From assembly GCA_035578155.1 (NCBI GenBank), contig JAPWDM010000005.1, positions 51,652,454-51,716,453 on the forward strand: 64,000 nt of DNA, in the 5' to 3' direction. Origin of the DNA: Brachynemurus nebulosus. Lineage: Eukaryota > Arthropoda > Insecta > Neuroptera > Myrmeleontidae. Positions 22,164-33,819 of this stretch are shown in pieces. The notes below the pieces were generated by a model that was given only the letters and a program-made list of their open reading frames with translations, had not been told where the DNA came from and made no database searches. The stretch's first letter is position 1, and the number at the start of each line of letters is the position of its first letter. The translations under genes and the position numbers were made by a program.

Positions 22164-23086
22164 CCCTAGAATCCTACGTTGGTCTACGAGAAATCATACA
22201 ATCATATGTCTTAATCATACATCGACGTCGTTTTGACGGATGGACTTTTTACGGAGAGTTTTAGAGTTTATTTGCAAAAAACATTTTTTTTACATAACAA
22301 TACTACAAAAGTGAACAAAATATTTAAAAAAATTGGATTTGGAAAAATTTCTTAATGTAAATATTTATTAATTTTTTTAATTTTTTTATCAAAGCATATT
22401 TTCATTATAAAAATTAAAAAATAGATAAATACAATACATCAATTGTAATAATTAATTTATGAACTATTATGAGTCAGTGGACATGTGTGACTTTACAGAA
22501 TGCGAAATTTCTCAGTCATAGATATTCCTATAGATACGTAGTTATTTCCCCATTAGGCACATTTGTAAATTTTCTAAAGTTTGTTAGTAATTTTTCGAAT
22601 AAGATCTCAAAAAATAATAAAAATTAAAATATTTTCCACAAAATAAATTGTTAATCTTTTATTAAGTCATTCGAAATGCATTCTTTAGTTTTCGATTCAA
22701 TATATTAAAACTTCAGTATTATCTCGTCTCTATAAGTCAAACAGCTGTAATCATCTTCCACATTATCATAATCATTGAATAAATTAATTATAACATCCAT
22801 ATCTTTAATAAATTGAAAAAAAAAATTAGGAAAACTTTTATATGTAGTGTACAAAATCTTCAAAAAAAGCATACGTTAATCATACATCGACGTCCTTTTG
22901 ACGGACACTATTTCAATACAAACAAAACGACAATGACTATAAACAAAATAAATATATGTGGTGTTTTATAATAACAAATAAATTAGATAACAGAAATCTC
23001 ACAGCAAACAAGTAACAACAAGTTGAAATATTGGAGCAGGTAGAGAAGTTCGTACGTCGTTTGGACGTGTACGTATGATTCTAGGG
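22164..23086. mobile_element. piggyBac-like MITE, CCCTAGAATC ends
   Basis: TTAA is present at both sides (22160-22163 and 23087-23090). The TIR is CCCTAGAATCCTACGT at the left and CCCTAGAATCATACGT at the right, reversed. piggyBac ends begin CCCTAGAAA, so the assignment is good. A 30-bp sequence with one mismatch, containing ACATCGACGTC and TTTTGACGGA, occurs in direct orientation at 22211-22240 and 22876-22905. No transposase is present in 923 bp. Confidence 0.8.
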
Positions 23087-23276
23087 TTAACATTATAATG
23101 GGGGCGATAATAGGCCTTATCGTAACCCCTCCTTTTGTAATCCTTTTTGAAGTTATAATAAACAGCAGAATCGTAAATAATTGAAAATTGCAAATATTCA
23201 AAATATACTGTGTGTTACAGGCGTTAAAGAGAAAAATTTTCGCAATAACATTAAATACTGTTGGGATGTGAATCCG

Positions 23277-23447
23277 TTCTCTAAGTCATACCTTTTAGCG
23301 AATTTCCAGAAAGAATTCTGGAAATTCAGCTATTATGGTGTTAGCCATTGTCGAAGTTCAGCCCGAAAATATGGCAGAAATTTGTTTTGAGGTCCCTAGA
23401 GCCCAAAAATAACATTCACTAAAATTTATATATATATATATATATAA

Positions 23448-23517
<70 letters not shown>

Positions 23518-23815
23518 TTATGTATTTATGTATCAGCACGATAGCGCTTCAGGAAAAACTGCTAGTTTTACGAAATTTGGTGACAACGTTGGAAGTCCAA
23601 AAATCTTGGATGAGTTCTTCAGCCAAAAACGTCGGAGCTCAGGAACATGATTTTTTGAGCATTTTTCGTGAAAAAGAGTTTTTGGCCAAAATTTACTATA
23701 ATTTAAAAGTTTTTGTCAAATTTTTTTACACCATTGCAAAGACGGGAAAAAATGACATAAAAAAGGTTTTGGAACTATTATTCTAGGTTAGCTAGTTTTT
23801 GAGAAAATAAGAAAA
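23277..23815 (+). mobile_element. Repeat family A, copy 2 (plus), TA core
   Basis: Diagnostic words in order: TTTTAGCGAATTTCCAGAA, ATGGCAGAAATTTGTTTTGA, a (TA)n core at 23427-23515, TACGAAATTTGGTGA, GTTGGAAGTCCAAAAATC, then AAGACGGGAAAAAATGACAT. It lacks the GGATGCTGCGACAGGGG end. Several bases differ from the other copies. Confidence 0.8.
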
Positions 23816-24505
23816 AAAAAGTCAATTTATTTTCTATAATTTTAGTGTGTTTACAACTATGTTGTATGTGTATAATCATATAATGTGTATGTATGTATAT
23901 AACTGCAATAGTGAGATATACGTATGTGGATATACATACCTACTTATATTGGTTAAAAGATGTCGTCTGCATCTGAATGTATTGGTGAAAGAAAATCTTT
24001 ATAGGATGAATGTACCAAAAGTTGGTCAGTAAAGCCTTTTGGTACTTTTAAAATACAAAATCAATTATATAAACAACTATATATTTCAATTAATAGAGGA
24101 TCTACGGATTACTTATCAATTTTATTGTAGAATCGTTTCCAGGTAGTTCACTTCAAGTGAAATCTTGAAATAAGTAATTAAATTATAAGACTGATTAATA
24201 AACCTGTTTACTTTTTCCCTAAATCGGTCACATGTGTCATGTTGCTAGTTTTGGATATTCTTGACCTTAAGATTGACCTACGCTAAAAGAAAGTTAACGT
24301 TTATTAGTTGCATAATATGAATACTAACGTGAGTACTACTAATTGATGGCAATCAATAAAGAATAATTTAATTTCTTTGATAGAATTGGTTTAATTCTTG
24401 CCGTAAAAAGTGAACAATCCTCAAATAAAATATTAATCTGGAGACGAAAAATACTTTCTAGACGTATTTAATGTTAATAATATAAATCTACAAAATTATT
24501 CAAAA
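23816..24505. other. No identifiable gene
   Basis: AT-rich spacer with short (TGTA)n-like words near 23850-23940. Confidence 0.5.
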
Positions 24506-24708
24506 TACATAGGAACTCCAATATAACGTACTGGCCGGTACAAAATAAGGGGAAGTACGTTATATCGGAATACCAGGGCCGTCAGTAAAATTTTTTTAAG
24601 GGGGTACAGAAACATAATATGCGAACACATACGCATTTCATTATTTATATACACACGCATATACACTTACTTAAATGCATGTTTACAAGAACACACGTCT
24701 TCAACTAA

Positions 24709-24711
<3 letters not shown>

Positions 24712-24795
<84 letters not shown>
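24712..24795. repeat. (TA)n microsatellite
   Basis: TA run of about 84 bp inside the hAT-like insert. Confidence 0.95.
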
Positions 24796-24799
<4 letters not shown>

Positions 24800-24869
24800 A
24801 CTGTTGTACATTGTATAAGTATACTAGAAAAATGCATAAGCTGCAAAATTTGACAACAATTTTAAAATA

Positions 24870-26110
24870 CTCTTCTTAGAAATCAGTCAAAATATTAAAA
24901 AACCGACTTCACTATTGGTTAACTATTGAAAAATAGACCAAAGAGTGGAATTTAATAATAGTTTTAGAATATTCTATTCGGAAACTAGGAAAGATGTCGG
25001 AAAACTAACTTTACTATGGGATTTGCCATTAAAGAAATAGTTGAATAGCGGAATTTGGCAAAAGTTCTAGATCATTCTATTCAAAACCTAGAATAGATAT
25101 CAAGAAATAAACTTTACCATCGGATAGGTCATTAAAGAAAATGCAAAATAACGGAATTTGAGAAATGTTCTCGAATATTCTATTCGGAAACTAACAAAAA
25201 TATTGAGAAAGCGACTTCATCAGTAGATTGCTATTTGGCGAAAAAGGTTAAATAGTGGTGCTATACAAAAGTTTTAGTTATAAATTTACGCCAACGTATA
25301 CAATTGCAAAAAAGTATAATATTTACATTTTCCTTAAATAAAGTACCTTAAATTTTGTTAAATTCCGCTATTTGATCTTTTATTTAATAATTAGATGAGT
25401 GATAAAATTGGTTTTTTTGATATTTTTGCTAATAGAACATTCTAGAATATTGTTCAATTTTTGTTATTTAGGCTTTCATTCGACGACAAATCCGATGGTG
25501 AAATCAGTTTTCCGATATTTTTACTAGTTCTCGAATAGAACATTCTAGAATATTGTTCAATTTTTCTTATTTAAGCTTTCATTTGATGACCAATTCGATG
25601 TTGAAGTCAGTTTCCCGATATCTTTGCTAGTTCTCGAATAGAACATTCTAGAACATTGCTAAATTTTTGTTATTTATGCTTTTATTCGAAGACTAGTTCG
25701 ATAGTGAAGTTAGTTTCCCGATATCTTTGCTAGTTCTCGGATAGAACATTCTAGAACATTGCTAAATTTTTGTTATTTATGCTTTTATTCGAAGACTAGT
25801 TCGATAGTGAAGTTAGTTTCCCGATATCTTTGCTAGTTCTCGGATAGAACATTCTAGAACATTGCTAAATTTTTGTTATTTATGCTTTTATTCGAAGACC
25901 AGTTCGATAGTGAAATTAGTTTCCCGATATCTTTGCTAGATCCCGAATAGAACTTTCTAGAACTTTTGCTGAGTTCCGCTGTCTAGTCCCTTCTTTGGTA
26001 GACTATCAAATAGTGAAGTCGGTTTTTCGACATCTTTGCTATTTTCCGAATAGAATATTCTGGAATTTGCATCAAAATTTGTTATCTGGCTTTTTTTTCT
26101 ATAACCAATC
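24870..26110. repeat. Inverted tandem array, 103-bp units with heat-shock-element motif
   Basis: The right arm has seven motifs of the form GAAnnTTCnnGAA, starting at 25435, 25538, 25641, 25744, 25847, 25950 and 26053, exactly 103 bp apart. The left arm has the reverse-oriented motif at 24962, 25065 and 25168, also 103 bp apart; the copies at 24962 and 25065 are imperfect. Units also share words such as CGATAGTGAAGTTAGTTTCC. The arms meet near 25.27-25.33 kb. Three alternating nGAAn pentamers are the consensus binding site of heat shock factor. Whether HSF binds here is inference. Confidence 0.9.
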
Positions 26111-26669
26111 AAATCGTGAAATCGATGTGTACTCGTATATACACACATATTTATCTACGTATGCATATACGTGAAATAATATGTACGTGTATGTCTCTAT
26201 ATTGGTGTAATTGTTTGTTGGTGTTGATTTTACTGTAAAAGTTCACAGGAATCTGAATATTTTTGAACAAGTTCACACATAGTTGTAAATGTGTATATAT
26301 TTACACTGATTATATTTATTTGTGTATAAGTACTTATGGCTATGTGTGAATGCTATACGTGTGTATGTAAGAAAATATGGGAACTTGTCAGACCCTCACA
26401 TAAATTTGCTACGCCCCTGAATTGACGATTATGTATACCTTGACACAAATACAATCTCACGTCTTCAAATCTGTGAGAGGGGTACCCCACCACTCGGTAC
26501 GTTATATTGGAGTACGTTATATTGGAGTTCCTATGTAATCTGAAAAAGCCGAAATAAACCAGTTAGTGCTTATAATGTATCAAATTGAGAATTTTTTTAA
26601 TAAAATCATCTGCTTTCAAACATGTACACATTTATAGAAAATAAATTTCTTATTTATAAGTTCTTTTAA

Positions 26670-26738
26670 ACCGAAGTTCTCAATTTTTATGGACTAATAT
26701 CCTTTGGAAACTAGTCCATAAAAATTGGGAACTTCGGT
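26670..26738. repeat. Hairpin, 27-bp arms, 15-base loop
   Basis: 26670-26696 (ACCGAAGTTCTCAATTTTTA...) pairs with 26712-26738 with one mismatch. It may be a very small foldback element. Confidence 0.85.
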
Positions 26739-27009
26739 AAAAAGTTAATATAAAGTTTATAAATTGATTATTATTTAAAGAAAAAATATAGATCCAGTTT
26801 GGGTACGTCTACCCCATGGGCTAGGAAACACTACTAGATATTTTGTTTAAATGCATTATTTGTGTCATTGGTGATAGGTATGTATATTGATATGGAACCA
26901 ATTTAACGACGTATATAGTACAAAATGTATATATACGTATATCTATGAGTGTGAATGTATTTGTACCTCTAATATACATATTTTTCAAATAAGTACATCA
27001 CTGTTGACA

Positions 27010-27590
<581 letters not shown>

Positions 27591-29077
27591 TGATGAAGTT
27601 CTCATTTTCTACTGCAGGAGCTGCAATCCCGCAGCCTTTATGGTCGAGCCACCACTGATGTAAACTAATTTCATCAGCTAACAAATGTACATGAAATAAC
27701 TAACATTTGTGTTAGCTAACAATGTCCATCTCAGTGTACAGCCAGGGTTAGATGTACAGAAAATAATTCATTGTGGAAGCGCTGGTAAGAATATAATGAT
27801 TGTCCATGAAAATATTTTAGAAAAGAATCATATCTAAGAGAAAGAATTCGGTATAATAAACTTTTACTTAAGTCATTTTAGAAATGCTTCGGATTATTAA
27901 AAAATTTAAAAAAAAAAATCAATATTAAAAACTTTTTATAATAATGACATAGGTATTAACCATTCCTATTTATATGTATAATATATAGTTGACTTTAGTT
28001 AATAAAAAACATAACAAGTTTATGTATTTATGTTTTATGTATATCTACATGTATTTTTATGTCTTTTCATATTATGTGTATATGATTCGAAGGTAGACAA
28101 AATATGTAAGACATTATAATATAATAATATTTGATACATACGTCGATTAAACTTGTTAAGTTCATGGACCCTTTAATCTGCTTGTGTTCGAGAGTTCGCT
28201 CGTTGCAGTGAACGCCATACACAGTGGGTATATACCTCCTAATAGTATTATCATTTTTATTTTTTCTAGAATTAACTTCGTCAGGATAGATATGACGGTA
28301 AAAAAATTCTACAGCTAAACTTGTATAAGAACATAATACATATTATGACGAATGGATGTACTTTTTATAGAAAAATATACTTAAGTATAGTTTGACAAGA
28401 TTAAATGTGCCTCTGAAAATAAGTTGTTAATTAAACTTCCATATATTATAATTTCAAATAACGTAATTTTTTTTTGGGATTACACCACTGTGCAAATCTT
28501 CAAAAAATTAGAAACTTTTTTAAACTTTGATAGACAGCTTAAACTTTCATTTGGGTTAAAAATTTTGATGTAAGTATTTATTTGAGAAAAGAACTAAAGC
28601 ATATACAAAAAAATTCCAACTGTCCATTTTTTGACCGGATAGTCGGATTATGACGTGATTTGTCCCGGTCCAGCTTTCCATGTGCGCCCGGACAGGAAAT
28701 GTCCGGTCAATTGTAAATTTTAAAAAATATCGTAGAGTACCTATGTTCCTAGTAGTTGTAATGATTTTTTTCCTCACCAACGGTATTTTTGAAGAATTAT
28801 TCGAGGACTTGTGTCTCCAGGTCACGAGGTCTTGAAAATGAGATACGGCTTTTTCGTTCGTCAATGGTGGGAAAAAAAGATCCGCAACAAATGTTGATGT
28901 CTTGTCGTCAAAAATTGAAAATTTGGCAAGCCTGATATACGACTTATGTAATAAACTTTACTGGCTTTTTTTCATTAAAACCAAAACTTTCAAATATGGA
29001 TCATCAAACTAATTGAAAATTAGTGAAAATTAGTTCTTGAACACTTCTGTTGACTTTGGAGGGAGTAGAAGTTGCTA
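27591..29077. other. No identifiable gene
   Basis: About 1.5 kb. The 102-codon minus-strand frame at 28556-28864 has no recognisable domain and I do not call it. Confidence 0.45.
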
Positions 29078-29079
29078 TA

Positions 29080-29880
29080 CACGGAGAGAAAAATCCTATA
29101 ATTTTTGTAGAGAAAATTTCAGAAAAATTACCATGCTCCCCTATAATCCGTGCGCGATCGACGACCAAAATAAAAAATATGTGCTAGCATGGTAAAATTT
29201 AATGTGGTGCTACTAACACAACTTACTCTTATGCATATATATTATAGTTTAATTCTTGTTGTCGTACTCTTTCATTTGCGCATCTGACTCGCGACCTTAT
29301 GTTAGTTGCACTGTACCTGTAAAAACATGTATACAAAAATGATTGCCAACAATATATTCTAATACATATACTAAAGATAGGTAAATAACAAAAAGATGAA
29401 TTAAACGATGACATCGTCCTAAGAGAGTGTAAAAGAAACTGACAACTAGCTGTGCTAGCTGCTTGTAACACAGTCTGATAAATCAAGATGCTTGGTGCGA
29501 CCTGTCTGACAAAGTTTCTTCCACAGTCCACACCTATGGTTCGCATGTAACTCGCTAAGTGAGGTACATTTCATTACAGCGTTCCCAACACAACCAACCT
29601 TCTTTCTGTTTTTTTTCTTTCTATTATTAGCATGTTAGCATGGTAATTTTTTTAATAAAAACAATTAAAAATTATTTTTTTGTCGGTAATGGAACTTTTT
29701 ACTGTGCTGTTTTACAAATTTTACGGAGATAATATTACGAAAAGAACATTCCATCCTTTAAATTTTTTATGATTAATTATAATCTTTATATTTTTACCTT
29801 ACAGAATTGAATATGTTCGCCTTTTACACGTCGATTGTAGTGCTGAGCACAGTAATTTTTATAGGAATTTTCTCTCCATG
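29080..29880. mobile_element. TA-flanked MITE, CAYGGAGAGAAAA ends
   Basis: The left end reads CACGGAGAGAAAAATCCTAT and the right end, reversed, CATGGAGAGAAAATTCCTAT, with TA outside both. An inner word GCATGGTAA(A/T)(A/T)TTT recurs near 29131 (inverted), 29187 and 29637. 801 bp without a transposase. The 105-codon minus frame inside is probably chance. Confidence 0.75.
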
Positions 29881-30536
29881 TATAGTTCACGTTATGTACT
29901 TCGGGTATATACTTCTTGGACTTAACTGAGACAAAATTATTCTTATTTTTATTTGAAACAGATAAATTCACATTTTGAAAAATGAGTCCCATTAATCACA
30001 ATAAAATACATTTCTTTTATTTATTGATCAAATTCTTTCTTATTGGTCGTTAAAGTATATTTGTGTTTTTGTAAAATTGTTGTTCGGTTACCAATGTCCA
30101 AGGTTATAGTAATGATTCTTGTAAAATTTTATGATCCGTAAATTGAATTTTTATTCAACTGATTTAAATTTTGTTGTTTTTTGTTTCCAAATAATAAAAA
30201 ATTATGTTAAATAATGGCAGAGTATTTTTCCACAGAAATTGCTTAGGTAATCAAAATTAAAAGTTTTGGGATTTAATGAAATATATTAATGAAAAATGCA
30301 AATTGTAAAAAATGTAAAATTAGATAATATTTTTGGAATCTTTACAGAAACAGTTGCCAAATTATCCAGTAACATTTTCTTGAATTTTATGATGTTTTTC
30401 AATTGTTATTCATGAATAAAATACCCCATATAATTCTTATATTTTTAAAATTTTCTTTCTGAAATTGAAATAAATATATGCCTGTTTTATGTGGCAGGAA
30501 GTTATTCTCTTAAAAGTAAGTCTTGAGAAACACTAG

Positions 30537-30562
30537 ATTGTGCAGAATACTGCGATAGAGGT
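30537..30562 (+). mobile_element. Family A 3'-end scrap
   Basis: TGCAGAATACTGCGATAGAGG matches the family A end (TGCAGGATGCTGCGACAGGGG). A pogo-like MITE is inserted immediately after it. Confidence 0.6.
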
Positions 30563-30563
30563 A

Positions 30564-30682
30564 CAGTAGAACTTCGATTAACCGTCAGTTTCTGTTTTAT
30601 TAAGAAATTTCTGTTATCCGTTTAATTCGATTAACCGTCACAGTCCCGGTCCCAACAGTGACGGTTAATCGAAGTTCTACTG
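30564..30682. mobile_element. 119-bp pogo/Tigger-like MITE
   Basis: TIR CAGTAGAACTTCGATTAACC at both ends in inverted orientation and matching beyond 20 bp, with TA at each side (30562-30563 and 30683-30684). It lies in the family A end GAGGTA-TTTGAA; paralogous family A ends show uninterrupted GGGGTATTTC. The CAGTAGAAC(C/T)TCGATTA terminus is typical of pogo/Tigger elements. Confidence 0.88.
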
Positions 30683-31016
30683 TATTTGAATTTTTACACA
30701 AATTGTTTATACAGTTTTATGTTTGTGAAAGTCAATGATACCTATATTTTTGTATTTGATCTTTCTATTAAAAATATTATTGCAGTATTGTTACAAAGTA
30801 TTCAATTTTTAAATTACATTGCATATTAAATTCGTTTGTGTACACAAAAATACATAATCGTTTCAAAATATGTTACAAATTACTATTATGTTAAATGCAT
30901 GGTTACTGTAAGAGTAGGCATACTAGGCATAATATTAATTATTTTGTAAGTTTTCATATTGAGTTCAGTATTGGTATAAATGTAAATTTAATAATGTCCG
31001 GTAAAAATTATTTATT

Positions 31017-31440
31017 GAGAGAAATTTGACTTTTTAAAAAATTTTCGATCAAAATGAAACCACATAAATTTTGGATATAGAATAATGATTCAGAAACGTT
31101 TTTTATGTATTTTTTTTCTTCTCCTTTCAATGGTGTAAAAAATTGTCTCAAAAACTTTTGAATTTTTGACAAAAAAATTTTTGATTTATTAAAAATCCCC
31201 AAAAAATTATGTTTTAGGCAGCGGACTTGTCTGGCTGAAGAATTCATCCAAGATTTTTGGACTTCCAACGTTTTCACCAAATTTCGTAAAAATAGGATGT
31301 TTTAGTGAATATTATTTTCGGTTTCTAGGCACCTTAAAACAAATTTCTGTCATAACCCGGGACTTGAGTCGAGTCACTAGCGTGGCTGTAATAGCTGAAT
31401 GTCCAATTCAGAAATTTGCTAAAATACTGTTTCAAAACTA
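31017..31440 (-). mobile_element. Repeat family A, copy 4 (minus), lacking the microsatellite
   Basis: Colinear with copy 3 on the minus strand. Where the other copies have the (TA)n core and the CGATAACTCTCGAACG word, it runs directly from CCGAAAATAATATTCACTAA to ACATCCTATTTTTACGAAAT. The 90-codon frame is an artefact. Confidence 0.85.
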
Positions 31441-31882
31441 AATATTTACTAGGCATCGGACAAAATGTACGTTAGCAAAGAAGCAGCCAGGATAAAAAAA
31501 TTGAAAAAAAATCAGTAAGATTATTTTGAAACTTTATGAATATTTTTACAGAAAGGTAACAGAAGCCGCGGTTTGATCGGTAGGCAAAGAAAACTTTTCC
31601 GATACTGTAAAAAAAATGAAATTTACTATCAAAGATTTTTGATTTTTTTGATTATGTTAATAGTTGAAACCTCTTCTCTCTACCAGTTCATAGCATCTTT
31701 TAATCGAATAACACGAGCTTGAAATTTTGATTTTCAACATTATGCAAGAGATACTGTAGATCTTTCAAGAGAAATGAATTTCATTTTTTAAAATTTTTTT
31801 CTACATTGTTGTCTTGTTAGTTTTGAAATCGAAACCACTATCAGAAAAAATTTTTAAAAAAAATGGACTTGGTACCAACCAA

Positions 31883-32201
31883 CAGGGCCGGATTAACCCT
31901 GAGTCCGCCCCTAGGCACCTTGAAAAATGCCGCCCCTACCTTTTTTTTGAAAAAAAGGAAATCTTGAAAAAAGAAAAAAAAACGTCAACCATAAATTTTT
32001 CTGCCCTGTTTTAAAAATTTGCCGCCCTTTTTCCTACCTTTTTTACAAACTTTCTCTTAAAAAAAAATAAGTGATGAACAAAAAAAAAAAAAAAAACGTT
32101 AATTACTCATTTTTCTGCCCTATTTTGAAAATTTGCCGCCCCTGAAGATCTCCCGCCCCTAGGCCATGGCCTAGGGTGGCCTATTGGTTAAGCTGGCCCT
32201 G
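31883..32201. mobile_element. hAT MITE with perfect 8-bp duplication
   Basis: CCAACCAA lies at both sides (31875-31882 and 32202-32209). Ends read CAGGGCCGGATTAACCCTG and, reversed, CAGGGCCAGCTTAACCAAT. The body repeats TGCCGCCCCT words. It has no coding frame worth calling. Confidence 0.92.
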
Positions 32202-33136
32202 CCAACCAATACTCAGCTGACGATTTGTTATAATTATTTATCAGTTCACATAAGTATAAAATCGTTTAAGAAAATAATATTCCAAACCACTATTCCACTT
32301 ATTTGACTATTGAACTTGAATATTCAACTTAAAAATTTCATGTTTATTTCGTCGTACAAATGTGCAATGCAAATACATGCATGCATGTGTGTATACATAC
32401 AATGTGCATTTTGTTTTGAATATATACATACACACATACAAATATATTTGAACAGTGAATATTTTTCATTATTTGACTTGGTTACACGGTTTTATTTACT
32501 TCGCGTTCAGGCACCCCCCCCCAGCCCTCTGCCCCCCACACTGCCCCTTTACGAGTCCGCCGTGCCGTTGCCGTCGATCATTCGCGTTCGTTCACCACGC
32601 ACAAAACAATTTATTTTTATAAACTGTGCAATGTTTTGACTGTTTGTTCCCTAACTATTCTGATAATAATCATATACAAAGATGTATGTATGTCTGTGTT
32701 TGTGTATGTACGAATTGTCTGCATTCTGCATTACTTTCAGTCAATTTATAGTCTTGACCTAATGCAATACGTTTTGTATTGTCTTTACACTTGATCTATA
32801 TTTAAATGTTGGTTACATCAAAAATGTTTCTCTTGTTGCAACAAACGTTCGGGTGCAGTGCAACAAACTTTTTCGATTCATTTCAGAGTGTAAGTTTGTA
32901 ACTAGCGTGTTTTTGGCGGAATTAATTCGCTAACCACTTCTTCAGTGACAAAAAAGTAGAAAAATTCGACAAAATCACCCAAAAATTCTGATTTGGAGCA
33001 AGTGAAGTTAATTTAAATATTTATAGTTTCAATTGTTATTTTTAAATGCCTAATAAAATTTTTTAATTATTTTTACATAATTGTTTATCAATTTAAAATT
33101 GAACATTTTAATTATTACCATAATAGCAACTTATTG
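32202..33136. other. No gene; C-rich patch at 32512-32560
   Basis: Spacer with a C-rich stretch (CACCCCCCCCC...) followed by CpG-bearing sequence to ~32600. Purpose unknown. Confidence 0.45.
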
Positions 33137-33144
33137 TTGCTAAG

Positions 33145-33617
33145 CAGAGGCGATTTTAGGATTTTTATTTTCGGGTAGGCCCGAATTTTTCTACATTTTA
33201 AATTGAACAGGCATTATAAAATAAGCATAAAATCTCTTTATGATTAAACTTGCCTGAATAAACCGGTTTTTTTTAGTTTTGAGAGACGAATATGTTAAGT
33301 TGTAATTTTGCTTTCTTTTAATTATAGCAAAGACTTCCAAGCCACTGAGTATTTATCCAGTCATGGGTGATCTTAAGTACGATTTGATACTATTATATAA
33401 TAATATAAAAGTCTCGTTTAGCACTTTAGCAGAAGCTGTGCTTAACGATATCACCGACAAAATTGCGAGTATACAAAATTTTGGAATTCAGAAAAATGTT
33501 TAAGTTAAAGTCATTCTTTAAATCTTTTTGTTAATTTCGTTTATTTCTTCTTCATTTTTTCAAAATTTTTGGGTAGGTCCATTCCTGCTCATAGTCTGTA
33601 CACTAAAATCGCCACTG
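33145..33617. mobile_element. hAT-like element, CAGNGGCGATTTTAG ends
   Basis: Ends read CAGAGGCGATTTTAG and, reversed, CAGTGGCGATTTTAG. Flanking 8-mers TTGCTAAG and TTACTAAA agree at 6 of 8 positions, as expected for an aged duplication. An exon-like coding remnant lies at 33328-33503. Confidence 0.75.
33328..33503 (+). pseudogene. Exon-like coding remnant inside hAT element
   Basis: A pyrimidine-rich tract ending AATTATAG (a good splice acceptor) precedes an open frame of about 58 residues that includes PLSIYPVMGDLKYD and ends in TAA. The frame has balanced composition unlike the surrounding AT-rich noise. I do not recognise the protein. Being inside a hAT-like element, it may be the last exon of a lost transposase or accessory gene. 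That is inference. Confidence 0.3.
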
Positions 33618-33819
33618 TTACTAAACGATTAATTTTTTGAATTCCAAATTTTGCAATATTCTTCAGTATCTCTTATAGTATAAAGCACTTAATATTTAAA
33701 AATCACTCTATATGATATTAGCCAATCAAAAAACTTTTACGTTTAATTAAAAATAATTAAGTAGCATTAGACAATAATCATCGCATTATTTTGGGGTCTC
33801 TTAAAATATATGTCATATA

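Larger units (their letters stand above)
24574..26419. mobile_element. hAT-like insert carrying an inverted 103-bp array
   Basis: The left end reads CAGGGCCGTCAGTAAAATTT and the right end, reversed, CAGGGGCGTAGCAAATTTAT, a common hAT-type terminus. The flanking 8-mers (CGGAATAC and AATTGACG) do not match, so the duplication is lost or the boundary is off. Inside are a (TA)n tract (24712-24795) and the array described separately. No transposase is seen. Confidence 0.55.
24508..26535. mobile_element. TA-flanked MITE (CATAGGAACTCC ends), split by an insert
   Basis: The two ends share an identical 24-bp inverted repeat starting CATAGGAACTCCAATATAAC, with TA outside each. Only about 66 bp at the left and 116 bp at the right belong to this element. 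The rest (24574-26419) is a later hAT-like insertion. The motif ACGTTATAT is repeated in both parts. This looks like a pogo or mariner-type MITE. Confidence 0.7.

Noticed and set aside
25435..26065. CRISPR array
   Set aside because: Units are contiguous 103-bp tandem copies with no unique spacers, in eukaryotic-type DNA.
28556..28864. 102-codon minus-strand gene
   Set aside because: No recognisable domain, no supporting start context and no sign of splicing.
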